From Bagarius yarrelli (Eukaryota; Chordata; Actinopteri; Siluriformes; Sisoridae): DNA of 64,000 bases. Positions 39,804-52,000 of the stretch are shown one piece after another. Numbering within the stretch: the stretch's first letter is position 1; the number at the start of each line of letters is the position of its first letter. The position numbers and the translations under genes are program-made. The notes below the pieces were generated by a model. It had not been told where the DNA came from and made no database searches. It was given only the letters and a program-made list of their open reading frames with translations. The stretch is from positions 248,001-312,000 of the forward strand of contig VCAZ01000191.1 of the NCBI GenBank assembly GCA_005784505.1, in the 5' to 3' direction.

Positions 39804-41165
39804 AAGTTAATTTTGCAGTCAGGTTGTTAAGATAAATAGTATGCATGTGTGTGTTGTGAGGTCTTACTAGACTCCATGAACTCAGGGATGTAGCAGTACC
39901 CATGAGGAATCACATCCTTGTCCGAGATCACCTGAACGTCAGACACCACCATTCCACCTGAAAGATCCTAAAACACAGTGACAAACAGTTACACACACAC
40001 ACACACACACTCTCACAGTTATGCGTCTGGAATCTTCTGCAAACAGCAACACCACTGTTTATTGTTTTTGGCAGGTCCAATGCTTCGAGTTAGTGAAGAA
40101 CAATAAACTTCTATTTTCCATGAAATGCCGCTGAGGCCTACAAGGAGCTGGCAACCATCTCCACATCCCACATTTCTGCAAGACAGCATGTCAAGACAGG
40201 CGTTTACCCCTTAACCAGATCAATCACAGCACCCTCATAACACACCAGAAACCTTCAAAAACACACCAAGAACCTTTTTACAAATCTAGGAATCTTCATA
40301 ACACACCAGGAACCTTCATAAACACACCAGAAACCTTTTTACAAATCAGGAATCTTCATAACACACCAAGAACTTTTATAACACACCAAGAACCCTCATA
40401 ACACACCAGCAACCTTCATAATACACAAGGAACCTTTATAACACACAAGGAACCCTCATAATACACCAAAAATCTTCAAAATACACTAGGAACCTTCATA
40501 ACACACCGGGAACCTTTATAACACACCCGGAACCTCCAAAACAAACCAGGAACCTTTATGCAAATCAGGAATCTTCATAATACCATTAAACAAACTAGGA
40601 GCCTTCATAACACACCCGGAACCTTTACAAACCAGGAAACTTCCAAACAAAACAGGAATGTTCAAGACATCAGAAACCTTCAGAACACATTGGGAACCTT
40701 TAGAACAAACCAGGAACCTTTAAAGAACCCATAATGTACAGTAAAATAAAGCAAGTTGACTCTGAATAAACTCAACTAAGGAAGCCATATGTTAATTTTT
40801 GGTGAAAGGGAGTGTTAGTCCTTTAGCTTTCTAGGAATTTTTGTCAAACTTTTCTTTGTGTGTAAGTGTGTATATTTGTGTGTGTGCAGTAAAACACCTT
40901 GCTGTAACACAGAAAGTATCCAGATTTCAGACCGAATCCTCGGGTGAAGTTGGCAACAGCTCCATCTTCAGTCGAAGCAATCTGAAACCACATACACAGG
41001 CACACACACACACATTATGATCATCATAATTATAATGTTAATGAATGTTAAATACAAAACTTTAGCTGTGTTGGTTACCATGGTAAAGTGGGCGGGACAT
41101 GTGGAGTTGTTGGAGGCCCAGGCGATTGCTGAGATCGGCTTGCTGTAGACACTAGAGGAAGACAT
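38036..41165 (-). CDS. mvb12a: ESCRT-I subunit MVB12A, nine coding exons
   Basis: MVB12A is an auxiliary subunit of ESCRT-I (with TSG101, VPS28 and VPS37) and acts at endosomes in sorting ubiquitinated receptors into multivesicular bodies. Coding exons are 41079-41165, 40898-40981, 39868-39967, 39633-39762, 39141-39278, 38797-38906, 38516-38574, 38165-38224 and 38036-38083, together 271 aa (human 273). It opens MSSSSVYSKPISAIAWASN. The MABP domain includes FGLKSGYFLCYS, the VVSDVQVISDKDVIPHGY block and TAVLDIRVTAKSKSV. The C-terminal UMA-type region has ALDGIPFVLHPKFE, TLDNIRIKSLQDIENE and YNYTFAIEEQAV, matching MVB12A rather than MVB12B. All key regions are present. A large minisatellite occupies the intron between exons 2 and 3. 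Confidence 0.95.
38226..38465 (+). repeat. GACA/GAGA-rich simple repeat in mvb12a intron
   Basis: The run is dominated by gacagacag, gagagacag and aagacagac units, interspersed with cagtcggcaggcag. It lies in the intron between mvb12a coding exons 7 and 8. Open frames across it on either strand are composition artefacts. Confidence 0.85.
39064..39077 (-). promoter_or_regulatory. CTCF-like core motif, minus orientation
   Basis: The minus strand reads CCAGCAGAGGGCAG, a strong match to the CTCF core, in an mvb12a intron. Occupancy is not shown. Confidence 0.5.
39766..39802. repeat. (CA)n microsatellite next to an mvb12a exon
   Basis: A perfect CA run begins about five bases upstream (in the gene's sense) of the mvb12a exon at 39633-39762, so on the transcribed strand a TG run precedes the acceptor TTAAG. 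Confidence 0.95.
40220..40735 (+). repeat. Minisatellite, ~19-20-base unit (AACACACCAGGAACCTTCAT type)
   Basis: Roughly 25 imperfect copies of a unit close to AACACACCAGGAACCTTCAT fill about 510 bases of the mvb12a intron between exons 2 and 3. Units differ by substitutions (cctttata, ccctcata) and length changes. There are no spacers of constant size, so it is a tandem array. Confidence 0.92.
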
Positions 41166-41174
41166 CTATCTCTT

Positions 41175-41177
<3 letters not shown>

Positions 41178-41238
<61 letters not shown>

Positions 41239-41240
41239 TC
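41178..41240. repeat. (CA)n microsatellite just upstream of the mvb12a start
   Basis: A CA run of about 60 bases with two interruptions lies about 15 bases 5' of the mvb12a ATG, in the presumed 5' UTR or the intron before the coding start. Confidence 0.95.
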
Positions 41241-42059
41241 TGTTGAACATTCAGAGTGATTAGATAGTAGTAGATTTATTATCTATAAATTTCTTCACTC
41301 CACAGCGGGTCATTTCAAAGGCTGTGTGCAGCTTACACTAAGACGTATATGTTATTTAAGATGTAATGTGTTTTCTGAGAGGTAAAACGTGTGTGTGTAA
41401 AAGTTTCCAGTATCAGCGTCGTGTAAATGTTCAGAAAAGCCGGTATAACAACTTCATATAAATGTTTAAGTCTCCACCCTGAAGAGTAAAAACTCTTTTC
41501 ATCGCAGGTAATGAACTGACTGTCAGTGACGTCATTCAGGTGAGCATTAACGTCACCTACACACTCGTATCAGGTATTTATTTAAAAATTGGTCATGATT
41601 TAATACGACAAATATAAAAACACACAACTTTGTATATAACTCTAGATTCCGGCCGAATGGCTTTTGGCTTTTTTTTTTAAAAACGATTTTTACTGGTTGT
41701 AGCTCGCGTTGTGCTGTGGATCCTCCTGGGTGTAAATATCTGCTCAGTGTGTGTGTGTGTGTGTGTGTGTTTGTATGTGCGAGAAACTGATGACACCTGA
41801 AACACAACAACACCCCAACACAACCCCTACGTGTGGTTTACTTCCCACTCGGCTGTGTACTCACTGTGATCAGCTTCAATGCCGCCAAAACACACTTTAT
41901 TCCAACTTCACTCCAACTTTCCTTCCTGCTGAAAAAAGAGGAAATAAGGACCGCCCTGCACTTCACATCCCAGAAAGCACCGCGCCGCAGGTAAGGTTGC
42001 CAGTGTGGTGATATTAAACCTCCGATTGAAATGTAATCTGGTTGGGAATTTTTTTTATT

Positions 42060-42185
42060 CCGATTGGGTGTTTACATGGAACATTTTCATTCCAATTGAA
42101 TTTATAAATATAATGACTTTAAATAATGGACTTATAAATGGAATATAATTAAAATACAATGTTCCATGTAAATGGGTCTAATCTA
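42060..42185. mobile_element. Short hairpin (MITE-like) element
   Basis: TTTACATGGAACATT at 42071-42085 is perfectly inverted as AATGTTCCATGTAAA at 42158-42172. The inner arms (ttccaattgaatttataa and ttataaatggaatataatt) extend the pairing imperfectly. The size and AT content fit a small MITE remnant, but no target-site duplication is evident. Confidence 0.6.
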
Positions 42186-43544
42186 AAAAAGAATGAATAG
42201 GTAGATAGATAAAATTAAAAATGAGTACTGTATTGCATTACCATTAATACTCATTTTGCCTCTTTCATTCTTTTATTCATTTATTTATTAATTCATTCAT
42301 TCTTTCTTTCCTTCTTTCTTTCTTTGTGATGTGATTCTCAAAATGTTGTTACAGAAATCATAGCGATCAGCTGATACAGATAACTTTTGTTACAGACAAA
42401 GTATAAGGTGTGTAACGGCATGTAGGGTCATTCTAAAGCTTTGCTAAAACTATGGACAGTAAAGCTAAAACTATGGACAGACAACTGTCCTTTTCCTCAC
42501 CTGTTGCTAACTTGACATGATTCATTTATCTTCTACAACCTCAGGCCACTAGTCCCACCACACCCTATAACGCAAGGTAGGACTGCCTTTAGAATCTCCT
42601 CTGTTTTGGCACCAAGATGGCGGAATTAACTTTGGGTTGTTTCACTGTTTTCTGATCTAGTGTACCATTATTGATCTGTTCAATGATGAGACTCTCTCAC
42701 TTTTGTACATTGCTTTGTGTAAGGGTGTCTACTAAATATTGTAAACGTAAATGAATTCAGTCAGTACAGGGAACCAGCAGCTCCTTTTTATAGCTTTAAG
42801 TGATTTTATTAATTTATAAACCCATGTTTGACATTAACTTCAGCTTTAATAAACACTACAAAGGTTTGAAATGTTTCATTATGATTTAGATCTTTGCGCT
42901 CTTTTTTTGCTAACATATTTCATTAAAAAATAACTTATAAGACTTACAACTTATTAAACTAAACTTCTATTATGATGTATTCCATATTTGTAGTCTCAAT
43001 TTCATGCAAATGGAAACAACATTTTTTTTTTAAAGATGACTGCGTGCACACACACACATGCGCACACACACTCACACACACACACAATCTCTGCACATTT
43101 TCACACTTCTTCTTCATTGTTCCCAGAATTCTCCTCCATTCTGTTCCTTCTGACTCTGGTTTCTCCACAGTTCCTGGTCCTCAGGTTCTCCTGGGTTTCT
43201 AGCTCACACTTTACTTCTCCACAGATTGTCAACTTGAGGGCTATCCACTTGTTCCTGCTCCTGAGTAAAAGGAGGAACTGATATAGAGGAACTCATAATT
43301 TTGGTACCACGCAGCTCACTTGATGATGAAAAAGCTGCAACAAGGAGAATTCATTTCTCAGTATTGTTTTTTTTTTTTGCTTCAGTCATTTGTATCTTTT
43401 ATTGTTGAATGTTTATCCTCCCTTTCTTTTTGTCTCTTTGACTTTATCCTTATTAATGTCCCTCTGTTTGCCCCTTTCTTTTTATTACTATTCTTTTTGT
43501 TTTGCTTGCCTCCTCTATCTTTTTCATTCACTCTCCCTCTTGCA

Positions 43545-43590
43545 TTTTGCTTCCTTCCTTCTTTCCTTCCTTCCTTCCTTCCCTTCTATC
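43545..43590 (+). repeat. (CTTC)n microsatellite
   Basis: A TTCC/CTTC tetranucleotide run inside a longer pyrimidine-rich tract (about 43420-43635). Confidence 0.85.
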
Positions 43591-44294
43591 TACCAACATC
43601 ATTGCTCCTTCCTCCCTTATTTCTGTCTTTATTACCGTAGGTGGGTAGGGCATCCAAAATCTGTATTTAGGTAAAAGTACAAGTACTTATGGAAATATTA
43701 ACTCAAATAAGAATAAAAAAAGTATCCGATAAAAAAACTACTCAAGTAGTTAGTTACTAGTTACTTCTAATCTGATTGACACAAAGAAAAAACCCTGAAT
43801 TTCAATCTACACCCCGTCTCCTCCAAAGCCCCTCTGCTTATAGAAAACAGGTTAAAGTTAAGTAAAACCTCAATCTCAGTCCTGTGAAGGGCATAAACAT
43901 CACATGACCTGTCATTTACAATCAAATCTCAAACACACTCAGATGTTTTTCTAGCAGCTTAACTATATTTTCTACCTTTTAAGATCACTTTAAATTTTAA
44001 ATTTAAATGTAAATGTAAAATCACTTGTTTTACTTTAAATATATACAGTTTCACATTTTATAAATACATGCATTATTTGGGTAGGAATAAAATAATATAC
44101 AATTCTTTGTTATTTTTTTATGCTTTTTTAAAAATGCAGGACATTTTCTGTTCAGTTTATTTAGTTTTGTGTTAAATAGATATGAAAATGTGCAGGACGT
44201 TTAGAAAGAACGTTTGTTCATAAATGTGTGTGTGTGTGTGTAGGGTTCACAGAATATTTGTCGTTGCTTGAACGAGAGCACATATGAGGCTTCT

Positions 44295-44475
44295 TTGCTC
44301 CTTTCTCACTTCTTTCCTTTCTTCCTCCCTCCCTTCCTTCCTTCTTTTTCTTTCCTCTCTCCTTCCTTTAGTACCTCCTTTCTTCCTTCCTTCTCCTTTC
44401 TTTCTTTTTTCCTTTCTTTCTTTACTCCTTCATTTCCTGCTTTCTTCTGGTTTTCCTCTCTTCCTCCCTCATCTA
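44295..44475 (+). repeat. (CTTC)n pyrimidine tract in olfm2 3' flank
   Basis: An imperfect CTTC/CTTT repeat of about 170 bases runs up to the olfm2 stop codon and is probably transcribed as a purine-rich 3' UTR segment. Confidence 0.85.
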
Positions 44476-47311
44476 CACATCTGTAAAGGTCTTGACCTCC
44501 TGCAGTAATGTGATGTTGTAGATGACCTGATGTCCGTTGTTCCAGGCATACAGCGCTTTCTCTCTTGGGTTGTAGTCCATCATGGACATGTGCGAGTACA
44601 GGTTGTGAAAGGGGATGTGTGTGTATTCGTACATCTGGCTGTCAGTGTGGTAGATAAAGTGAATTTTGGCTCCATTCAGGTGGGAGTCCGTGACATAAAG
44701 CGAGCCACAGACCATGAAAGCCTCTCCAGCGCTTCGCTTAGGGAAACCGGTGTCCCAGGACTCTAGCAGCTTCAGTGTGACAGGGTCCATACGTCCCAGC
44801 ACCATGTTCCCCCCGTGCGTCAAAGTGGTGTAGACCGCCCAGAGACCGCTCTCGTCTGCCATGAGGTCAATGTCAGAGGATCCACCCCAGGAGTACGGAA
44901 AGGTGTTGTTGTAAGCGGCTTGAGAGAGAGTGTGCTGTGTCAGAATGCTACGAGAGAGCAGGTGATATCGCACAATCACATTAGACTGGTGTTTGTTGTA
45001 GTACAGAGAGCCGTTATACACCACGTGGCCTGTACCTGAGACACAAACACACAGAACAAGAGAGAGACGGAAAGAGAGAGAGAGAGAGAGAGAAAGAAGA
45101 AGAGATAGTGATGGACTTTGTGTTGTCTATTTTCTGTAAAATATATATTACATTTTGTTAACTGTTATGTTAATGGGTATGGTGTCTGACGCTGACACAC
45201 CCATTAATCGCACACATCATCACAGTATGTGTGTGTGTACGGTTTCTTCTTGTGTCAGTAGTTTACCTACCCGCCCATGGATGAGGAAGTTGATGCACCA
45301 CAAAGTTGTGTCCTGTGATAAAGTCCCTCAGAGACCTGTACTCAAACACACGCCTTCCTCTGAAGTAACCGTCCATTGACCAAACCTGCAGGCAAACAGG
45401 GATGCATACAGAATCAGTCAGCTGTTCTTATACTCTGATTAAAGAGAGGCATGTAAAGGGGGTAATGCTTACTCGTTCATCAGAGCTTGAAATCATACTG
45501 TCCATCATCCAGGAGCCAAAACGGGACCCAAAGGACCTGATGGTGATTGGGTTACTGAGTCCGATAAGCTTACCACATCCTACAAACACACACATTATTA
45601 CTACATGACTTTAAATGCATTACACGAATCTATCTATCTGTCAGTCAGTCAGTCAGTCTGTCTGTCTGTCTGTCTGTCTATCCAGTCAATGAACATGAAA
45701 CAAGAAGTAGCACACAACACACATACCAATTGAGCTCACACAAGCATGCAGTCGGCTCTGCAGCTGTAGCTCTTTCTGCTCCAGCTGTTGAAAGCTACTG
45801 TAGGTGAAGGTCTTTTCCTGACGGAGACTGGCGCTCACGCGATCCATCTCCTGCTTTAAAACCTCCACCTTCAAAACTTCTGACCTGAAGCGAGAAAACA
45901 CAGCATGCAGAGCGACACACTCCAACACACTCTGCTCCAGGTCCTACACACACACACACACACACACACAGCAGATGTAGAGAATTGAAGAAATGAAATG
46001 TAAAACAGAATGTGTGTGTGTCTGTGTGTACCTTCAGCGATTTTTCAGTGACAGTCTTGGGGTTATTGACTGCTGTCTTTACTTTTATTTCCATGCCGAT
46101 GATCTTCTTCTCTGTGTCTTTGATATGTTGCAAATCTCTAGATGTTCGCCAATCTAAAAGCTCCAAATACTGAGACACATTCTGGAGCTGACACACACAA
46201 ACACACATGTATTTCATTATTTTTAATGTAGATAATGTTACTCTTTAGGTTATTATTTTATCACATGCAGTTATTGAGCTGAAGTTGGAAAGGTGTGGGG
46301 TCCCACAAGCCTCTGTGCTGAAACCGCTTCTGTTCTGGCTAGAAAGACGTTGCAAAGTTATGCTACATCCATTATAAAGCTAACACCCAGAAGGAATTAA
46401 AGCGAAACAATTCCTGTCAAATGCCAGCCAAATGGAGGCAGTGATTAATCTGCAAAAATAACAAGAAGTACAAAAATTCATACTTAAAATACGATTAATC
46501 TAATAAAACATCCAAAATTAAAACAGAAGAGTAAGCACATATGTATGGGCCACTAGCAGTAATAATAACGTTAGCATTTGCCATTCAATCCTGCATCAAA
46601 CCCTTGGAAGGCGAGAGAGAATGGCAAGATAACGTGAGAGCCATTCTGTCTTAAAGGTATCAGTATCAGTATCGGCGAGTACCAGGAAAAAAGTTTCTAT
46701 ACTTATACGCGCTTTCTAAAAAAACTGTATCAATGCATCCCCTAGAATTTTTTTTTAAATTAGCTATAAAAACAGAGCATCCTATGGTGTAACAGGCTGA
46801 AATGATGCTTGATTGCTTATGTTTTGGCGCTTGTTTATTAACTTTGTTGTTTTAAATTGTGTGTGTGTGTGTGTGTGTGTGCGTAAAGCTTTGATGATCA
46901 CCTGCTCATAGATATGGTGAAGCCGGGTGTGTCGTGGTTCTTTGCGGCAATGGTTCAGCGGGGGGGCAAGGAGCCTACACACACACTTCCCTCCTACATC
47001 TGATACTGAACCAAACACCTGCCAGCCTTCATCCTGCCCCGGATACACCACCTGCTGAGACAGACACACACACACACACAAACATACATACACACAGAAT
47101 TTTTTTAAACGCCAGTCATAGGAAACACCAACAAGAAATGAAAATAATCAACAAACAAGGAACTAAAGCAGCAACAATAAACAGGTAAACAGGAAGTAAA
47201 AAAATAAAACTTTCTTCTATTTTTATCTTTGTTCTCTCTTTCTGTAGCGCTCTTTAATTAACACACTGCCCCCTCACAACTTTCCATCTGCTCCCATCTA
47301 CCCTGTGTGTG

Positions 47312-47361
<50 letters not shown>

Positions 47362-47449
47362 GGACATTTCCCAGTTATAGCTGGAACAAAAAATAAACCT
47401 CCCACTCAAAAACTCCCCACACGCTGTTGGCCAGCACACACTGTCCTTC

Positions 47450-47480
<31 letters not shown>

Positions 47481-48004
47481 TCCTTCTTCCACACAAACTA
47501 AGTGTGTGTGTATATATACACTCAGATCAGTAGATATAAAAAGTTTATAAAATTTTAAATATAGTTATTACTATACATAAAGTGTGACATTTACAGTTAC
47601 CGACAAATAAGCCCTAAAGTTAACTAACGCAGTGTGAGTGTGTGTTAGTGCAGTGTGTTTGTTGTTTGCATGAATGTGTATTGAGTGTGAGTGTATAAAG
47701 TGTGTGAGGATGTGGTGGGAGTGCAGTGTATGTACAGTGTGTGTGTAAGTGTAGTGTCTAATGTATATGTAGTGTATGTGTGTGTCTGTGTGTGTAATAA
47801 ACAACATACAATTTATAATTCAAATTTTTTAGTTTAAGTTTATATTTGAAGGTAAAGACATACGCTGATGAACTTCTCCGAGGTTCCGTCCCGAGCCGCT
47901 GTATGATGAAGTCCCGCAAGTTTGGGAAGCGTCTGAGACATCCAGTTAGTAAGCATGGCCATGGTACTGAGCACCAGACCCATCTTTAGCATGGGAACAC
48001 TCAT
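44473..48004 (-). CDS. olfm2: Olfactomedin 2 (noelin-2-like), seven coding exons
   Basis: Noelins are secreted glycoproteins, mostly neural, that form disulfide-linked oligomers and bind partners such as AMPA-receptor complexes. Coding exons are 47864-48004, 46902-47054, 46032-46187, 45727-45943, 45473-45579, 45271-45385 and 44473-45035, together 483 aa. The start MSVPMLKMGLVLSTMAM and WMSQTLPKLAGL match the alternative first exon known from OLFM1/OLFM3. The N-terminal noelin region (DEGWQVFGS, KCVCRLLAP) and coiled coil (NVSQYLELLDWRT) follow. The olfactomedin domain includes GCGKLIGLSNPI, SRFGSWM, DGYFRGRRVFEYRSL, PWAGTGHVVYNGSLYYNK, SYPYSWGG-type FPYSWGGSSDIDL, ESGLWAVYTT, PKRSAGEAFMVCG, DYNPREKALYAWNNGHQ and a short tail TFTDV. 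YNNTFPYSWGG and the exon 5 wording favour OLFM2. A tandem AG acceptor precedes exon 2. A signal-peptide exon may exist upstream. Confidence 0.92.
45628..45685 (+). repeat. (TCTG/TCAG)n microsatellite
   Basis: Runs of atct, gtcagtcag and tctgtctg units in the olfm2 intron between exons 4 and 5. Confidence 0.9.
47302..47361. repeat. (TG)n microsatellite
   Basis: A TG run of about 58 bases in olfm2 intron 1, followed by a CA run at 47449-47478. The two are complementary and could pair as an inverted repeat. Confidence 0.95.
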
Positions 48005-49014
48005 CAGAATTAGCGAAACACACACTTTAACTCGTCTGTGGAAAAAAGAAAGAAAAACTTGGCTCAAACTTTTTCTCGAGTTGAAAAAACATTATCATAA
48101 TGTTTTATTAACATTAAACATTGACAAATTTACTGAAGTTCCTGAAGCTGTGGTAATAAATAATGGAAAAAAACGAATATTATTGAAAATAACCGGTTTG
48201 AAAATCGTTCAGAATTTAATAAAATAGATGTTAAACATGCAAACGCACCTCTTATTAAGTGCTAATTAAATAGATCCTGTAAGGTGTCGACCTGTGAAAC
48301 ATGAAATATATAACTTAGTTCCATTCTGTAAAAAAGGCAGAAAGTCCATCCAAACTGTAACAAATCAAACTAATCAGGATTTAAGATGTATATTTAAATA
48401 TTATAAAGATGATTAAAAAATGAATAAATAAAACTCTTTATAGATAAACCAAGAGACAACTGAGAAAACCGGCTTGCTGTCCTTCCTGTTCTTGTGTGTG
48501 TGTGTGTGTGTGTGTGTTTGGAGATTCGGGGAGGGGAGGCATGTGGTTGTTATAATGGTTTATTAGAGTCATGTCCCTGCAGGTGATGTCGTTATAATCA
48601 ATAATAACATAAAACACCACATTCATCTGAAACAGTTAAACTCCTGCAGAGTCGTGTTTTTTCTCCAAAATGCACTGCAGCGTATCAGACAGCATGTAAA
48701 CAAATAAACACAACATATAGCACCATGAATACACAACATTAATAAACAAAATACGACACTTAATTTTATAAAATAACAACAACTCATTACAATACAAGAG
48801 AAAATAATGAGATTTAAAGAGCTCAGTCTACAGCGAGCGTGTGTGTGAACATACATCTTGAAGTCACATGATCACTGTCACAATTAACAGCAATAAACTA
48901 AAAACAATTTTAAAATTAAAAACAACAGTGTGTGTGTGTGTGTGTTGTGTATACAGTCTTAGTCTCTCTCTCTCTCTTTCTCTCTCTTTTTCTCTCTCTC
49001 TCTCTTCTGGATCT
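48005..49014. other. Short intergenic region between olfm2 and the collagen gene
   Basis: About 1 kb holding the olfm2 5' flank and the 3' UTR of the upstream collagen gene. It contains TG runs near 48493-48520 and 48928-48945, and a (CT)n tract at 48964-49004 directly after the collagen stop codon. No other gene is supported. Confidence 0.75.
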
Positions 49015-52000
49015 CTATCCATCGAAACACACAGGACCCACAGAGAACCCGAACTTTTGCTTGGGATTTCCAAAATCTGACACGGCCACATCCAGTACTG
49101 GCAGCATATCCGTATTAGGGAAGTCAAAGGTCAGCTCGGTGCGGTCCTGACCCGACCGAAACTGTGAGAGAGACGCAATTCACAATATTATTACACAGTT
49201 ATAACATAGCTATAACATGTTAATACAAGTTTTATTCCTGTTTTACACTGTAGTTATACCGGGATCTGGATCCTATCTGCCCCCACATTTGGACTGCCTC
49301 TTTAAACAATGGCAGACACATTTTATAAATGTAATTTCAAATATACATGTATGTTTTACTCATATCACATTGGTATTTGATAATAAATGTTGGTTTTTAA
49401 AGTAAAAAAAATCCTCTTGGTTATTGAGGCAGTCAAATTTTTTTGTTAGATTTACTACCAACAGAATGATATATTTAACACAACCTGATGGAGCAGCTAT
49501 TACTGTTGCTGTTATTAAACAGAAAAAAAAAATTTTTTTGTGGCCCTTAAGTTTGGGGACCCATGAGAAGAATGAAAAGAGCAAATACAGGAGGTTATAC
49601 AATAGCACAAACTATAAAACATCTGCTTTGAAAAACAGAGCCAATGTGTCAGTGGCGTAGCTAGTCAGTCCTGAGCCCATATGTAAAAAAAAAAATTAAA
49701 CGTCCATAGGTTCCTGTCACTCCTCCCCAATCTTAACTAGTTATTTATATACTCTCTGCACAATAACAATAACCATACTAAATGTACTATTTTCCAATCA
49801 AATATTTAAAAATTCCACAATGTCCTAGTTATTTAAAGAGTGTTGTGCATTCTTGATTGAAAGAGTTAAGCAGACTGCAAGTTAACTAGCTTTAGTTCTA
49901 AAAATCAGCGCTCAGCTGAAGCAATTTCACATAGTCAGCACAAAATTTTTTTGGGAGCAGTTTCTTGTCATGATTTACTTCTTCAACATCACTTTCCTGT
50001 TCTTTATGGCTCCACTTTTACATTTGTATTTATCCATCTTTTAATATTCGGTTCGTACAGACACTAACCTCTTACAAAGTTTTCTTTTTTTTTTTGGTGT
50101 GACGATGTAGCATTCGCACGTAGCATAGTATCATTAAAATAATGTCGTACTACACCACCCAGGCCCACATGCATGCTGGATTTTTTTAATTACATGTCTT
50201 TAATTTAATGTGTGTGAAGAAATCTCACCTGGCAGCCATCATAATTGGCTTGAATATTTTGTGTGTGTTGATATGTAAGCTCCTCTCCATTACTGGCCCT
50301 GAAGCGCAGAGCTTGTTGGTATGAGAGTGTATTGCGGTCGAACCAGCCAGCTGAGTTCTGACACTGATAGGTGAACGACTGGTGTGTTGTTGCACTCAGC
50401 AGCTTCAGGAATCCTATCTGCACCACATGCACTGGGTTCCCGTCCTCATCCATGTATTGGAACTGTGCCAGGACAGACAGAAAGTAAGCAAGTGTTGTAT
50501 TTAATACTATACACACAAACACACACACAAACACACCCACCTGGGATCCCTTTCTAAACTTGCTGTACCAGGTTCCAGGTTTTTCCTTGTTCCATGCAGC
50601 GAGCTTCACCTGTCAATAAATAACACGCCGTCCTGTCAGTCCACAACACTATAACCTAATATTATTTTAACATATAGAACACAATTATCTCACTGTCTGG
50701 TGCTTTTTGTGTGGCTGCAGACATGTCTTTCCCTCTGCTGTGAAATTGCAGAACACCTTAAAAGCATCTCTGTGGCATCCCTGATTTGGATCGATCCAAT
50801 ACACCCCTGCAATGGAGGGAACAGAAGCATGTGTACAAGCACTTACAGATAACCTGTTAACCTGCCGATAATCTAATGGTAGTTGAAGGTGGACAAAATT
50901 TAAACACACACACCATCAGGTAAGTCTGTGTGAACCATCCAGAGCTCCTTGCAAGTACGAGCTGGGCTGTGGTAGGTCCCCTTTGGGATGCGCAAACCCT
51001 CCACCTCTGACCTCATGGAGGCCAGAGACACAAAAACCCCCTCCATATTCTTAGCTTCTTCATCTGTTTTATCACTCTGCATCTCATCCACCACATCTTC
51101 CTCCTTCCCTCCATCTACCTCTTCTTTAATCCTTTCCTCAGTCTGAGAGTGATCTCTTCGATTTCTGCCGCCTATAAAAGGGTCAGAATGTTCTGCAGGA
51201 AGACCCTACAGACACAAGAGTGAGAGTTTAATGAGAGTTTGGTCTATCGGGTTCTTCTGGGAGAAGGGCGCAGTTCTTGATCTATTTGTTTACAAAGTTT
51301 TTGTGTAAAAATTGATAATATTACCCAAAATTTGGGGTTTTATTATGTTTGTGTCATGTTTAACTTACTGGTGGACCTGGTGGACCTATTGCTCCAGGAT
51401 CTCCTCGTGGTCCAATGGGACCCTGAAAAAACACTAAAGGTTAGACTTTGTGTTAATTATACTTTTGTGCAGGCATGCAACTGTGTGTATTAAGGCCTAA
51501 TTATTTGTTAGACTTACCACCAACAGAACGGTACATTCAACATAACATTCTATGGTAATAGAGAAGGTGCTACTGCGCGCCAGCCACCAATTCAAAGCGA
51601 TAACAACGATTGGAAACGATAAATGTTAATTCAGAATGCATGCAACAGTGTCTATCTGTGTGTCTTACCTGATTGCCTTTAGACCCTTTTTGTCCCATAG
51701 ATCCCTAAAGGACAGTAAGGCAATGTACAAACAATTTAACACAATTTATAATACACTGCAGTAAGTGTAAATTATATACATACATATGTATGTATAAAAT
51801 ATGTTTCATAGTAAGTGTGTATCTGTGTAAGACATACAGAGAGTCCAGGCAGTCCAGGGGGTCCACTGGGTCCAAAAGGACCAACTGCACCCTAAAGAAT
51901 GAGTGTTTGTGTGAGAAAGAAACATGTTTTTAACAACATAACATAGGCTGAGTAAATGTGTGTCTGTGTAAGCTGACCTCATCTCCTTTGGGTCCCTGTA

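Larger units (their letters stand above)
41241..44472. other. Intergenic region between mvb12a and olfm2
   Basis: About 3.2 kb without a supportable gene. A modestly GC-richer patch at 41820-42000 may be the mvb12a promoter. It also holds a hairpin element (42060-42185), a CA run near 43045-43085 and two pyrimidine (CTTC) tracts. The remainder is AT-rich. Confidence 0.65.

Noticed and set aside
40220..40735. A repeat-spacer pattern that might suggest a CRISPR array
   Set aside because: The units abut each other, vary in length and sequence, and lie in an animal intron; there are no constant spacers and no cas genes.
43320..43674. Hydrophobic plus-strand frames in pyrimidine-rich sequence
   Set aside because: They arise from CTTC/TTTC low-complexity sequence, which encodes Phe, Leu and Ser in any frame.
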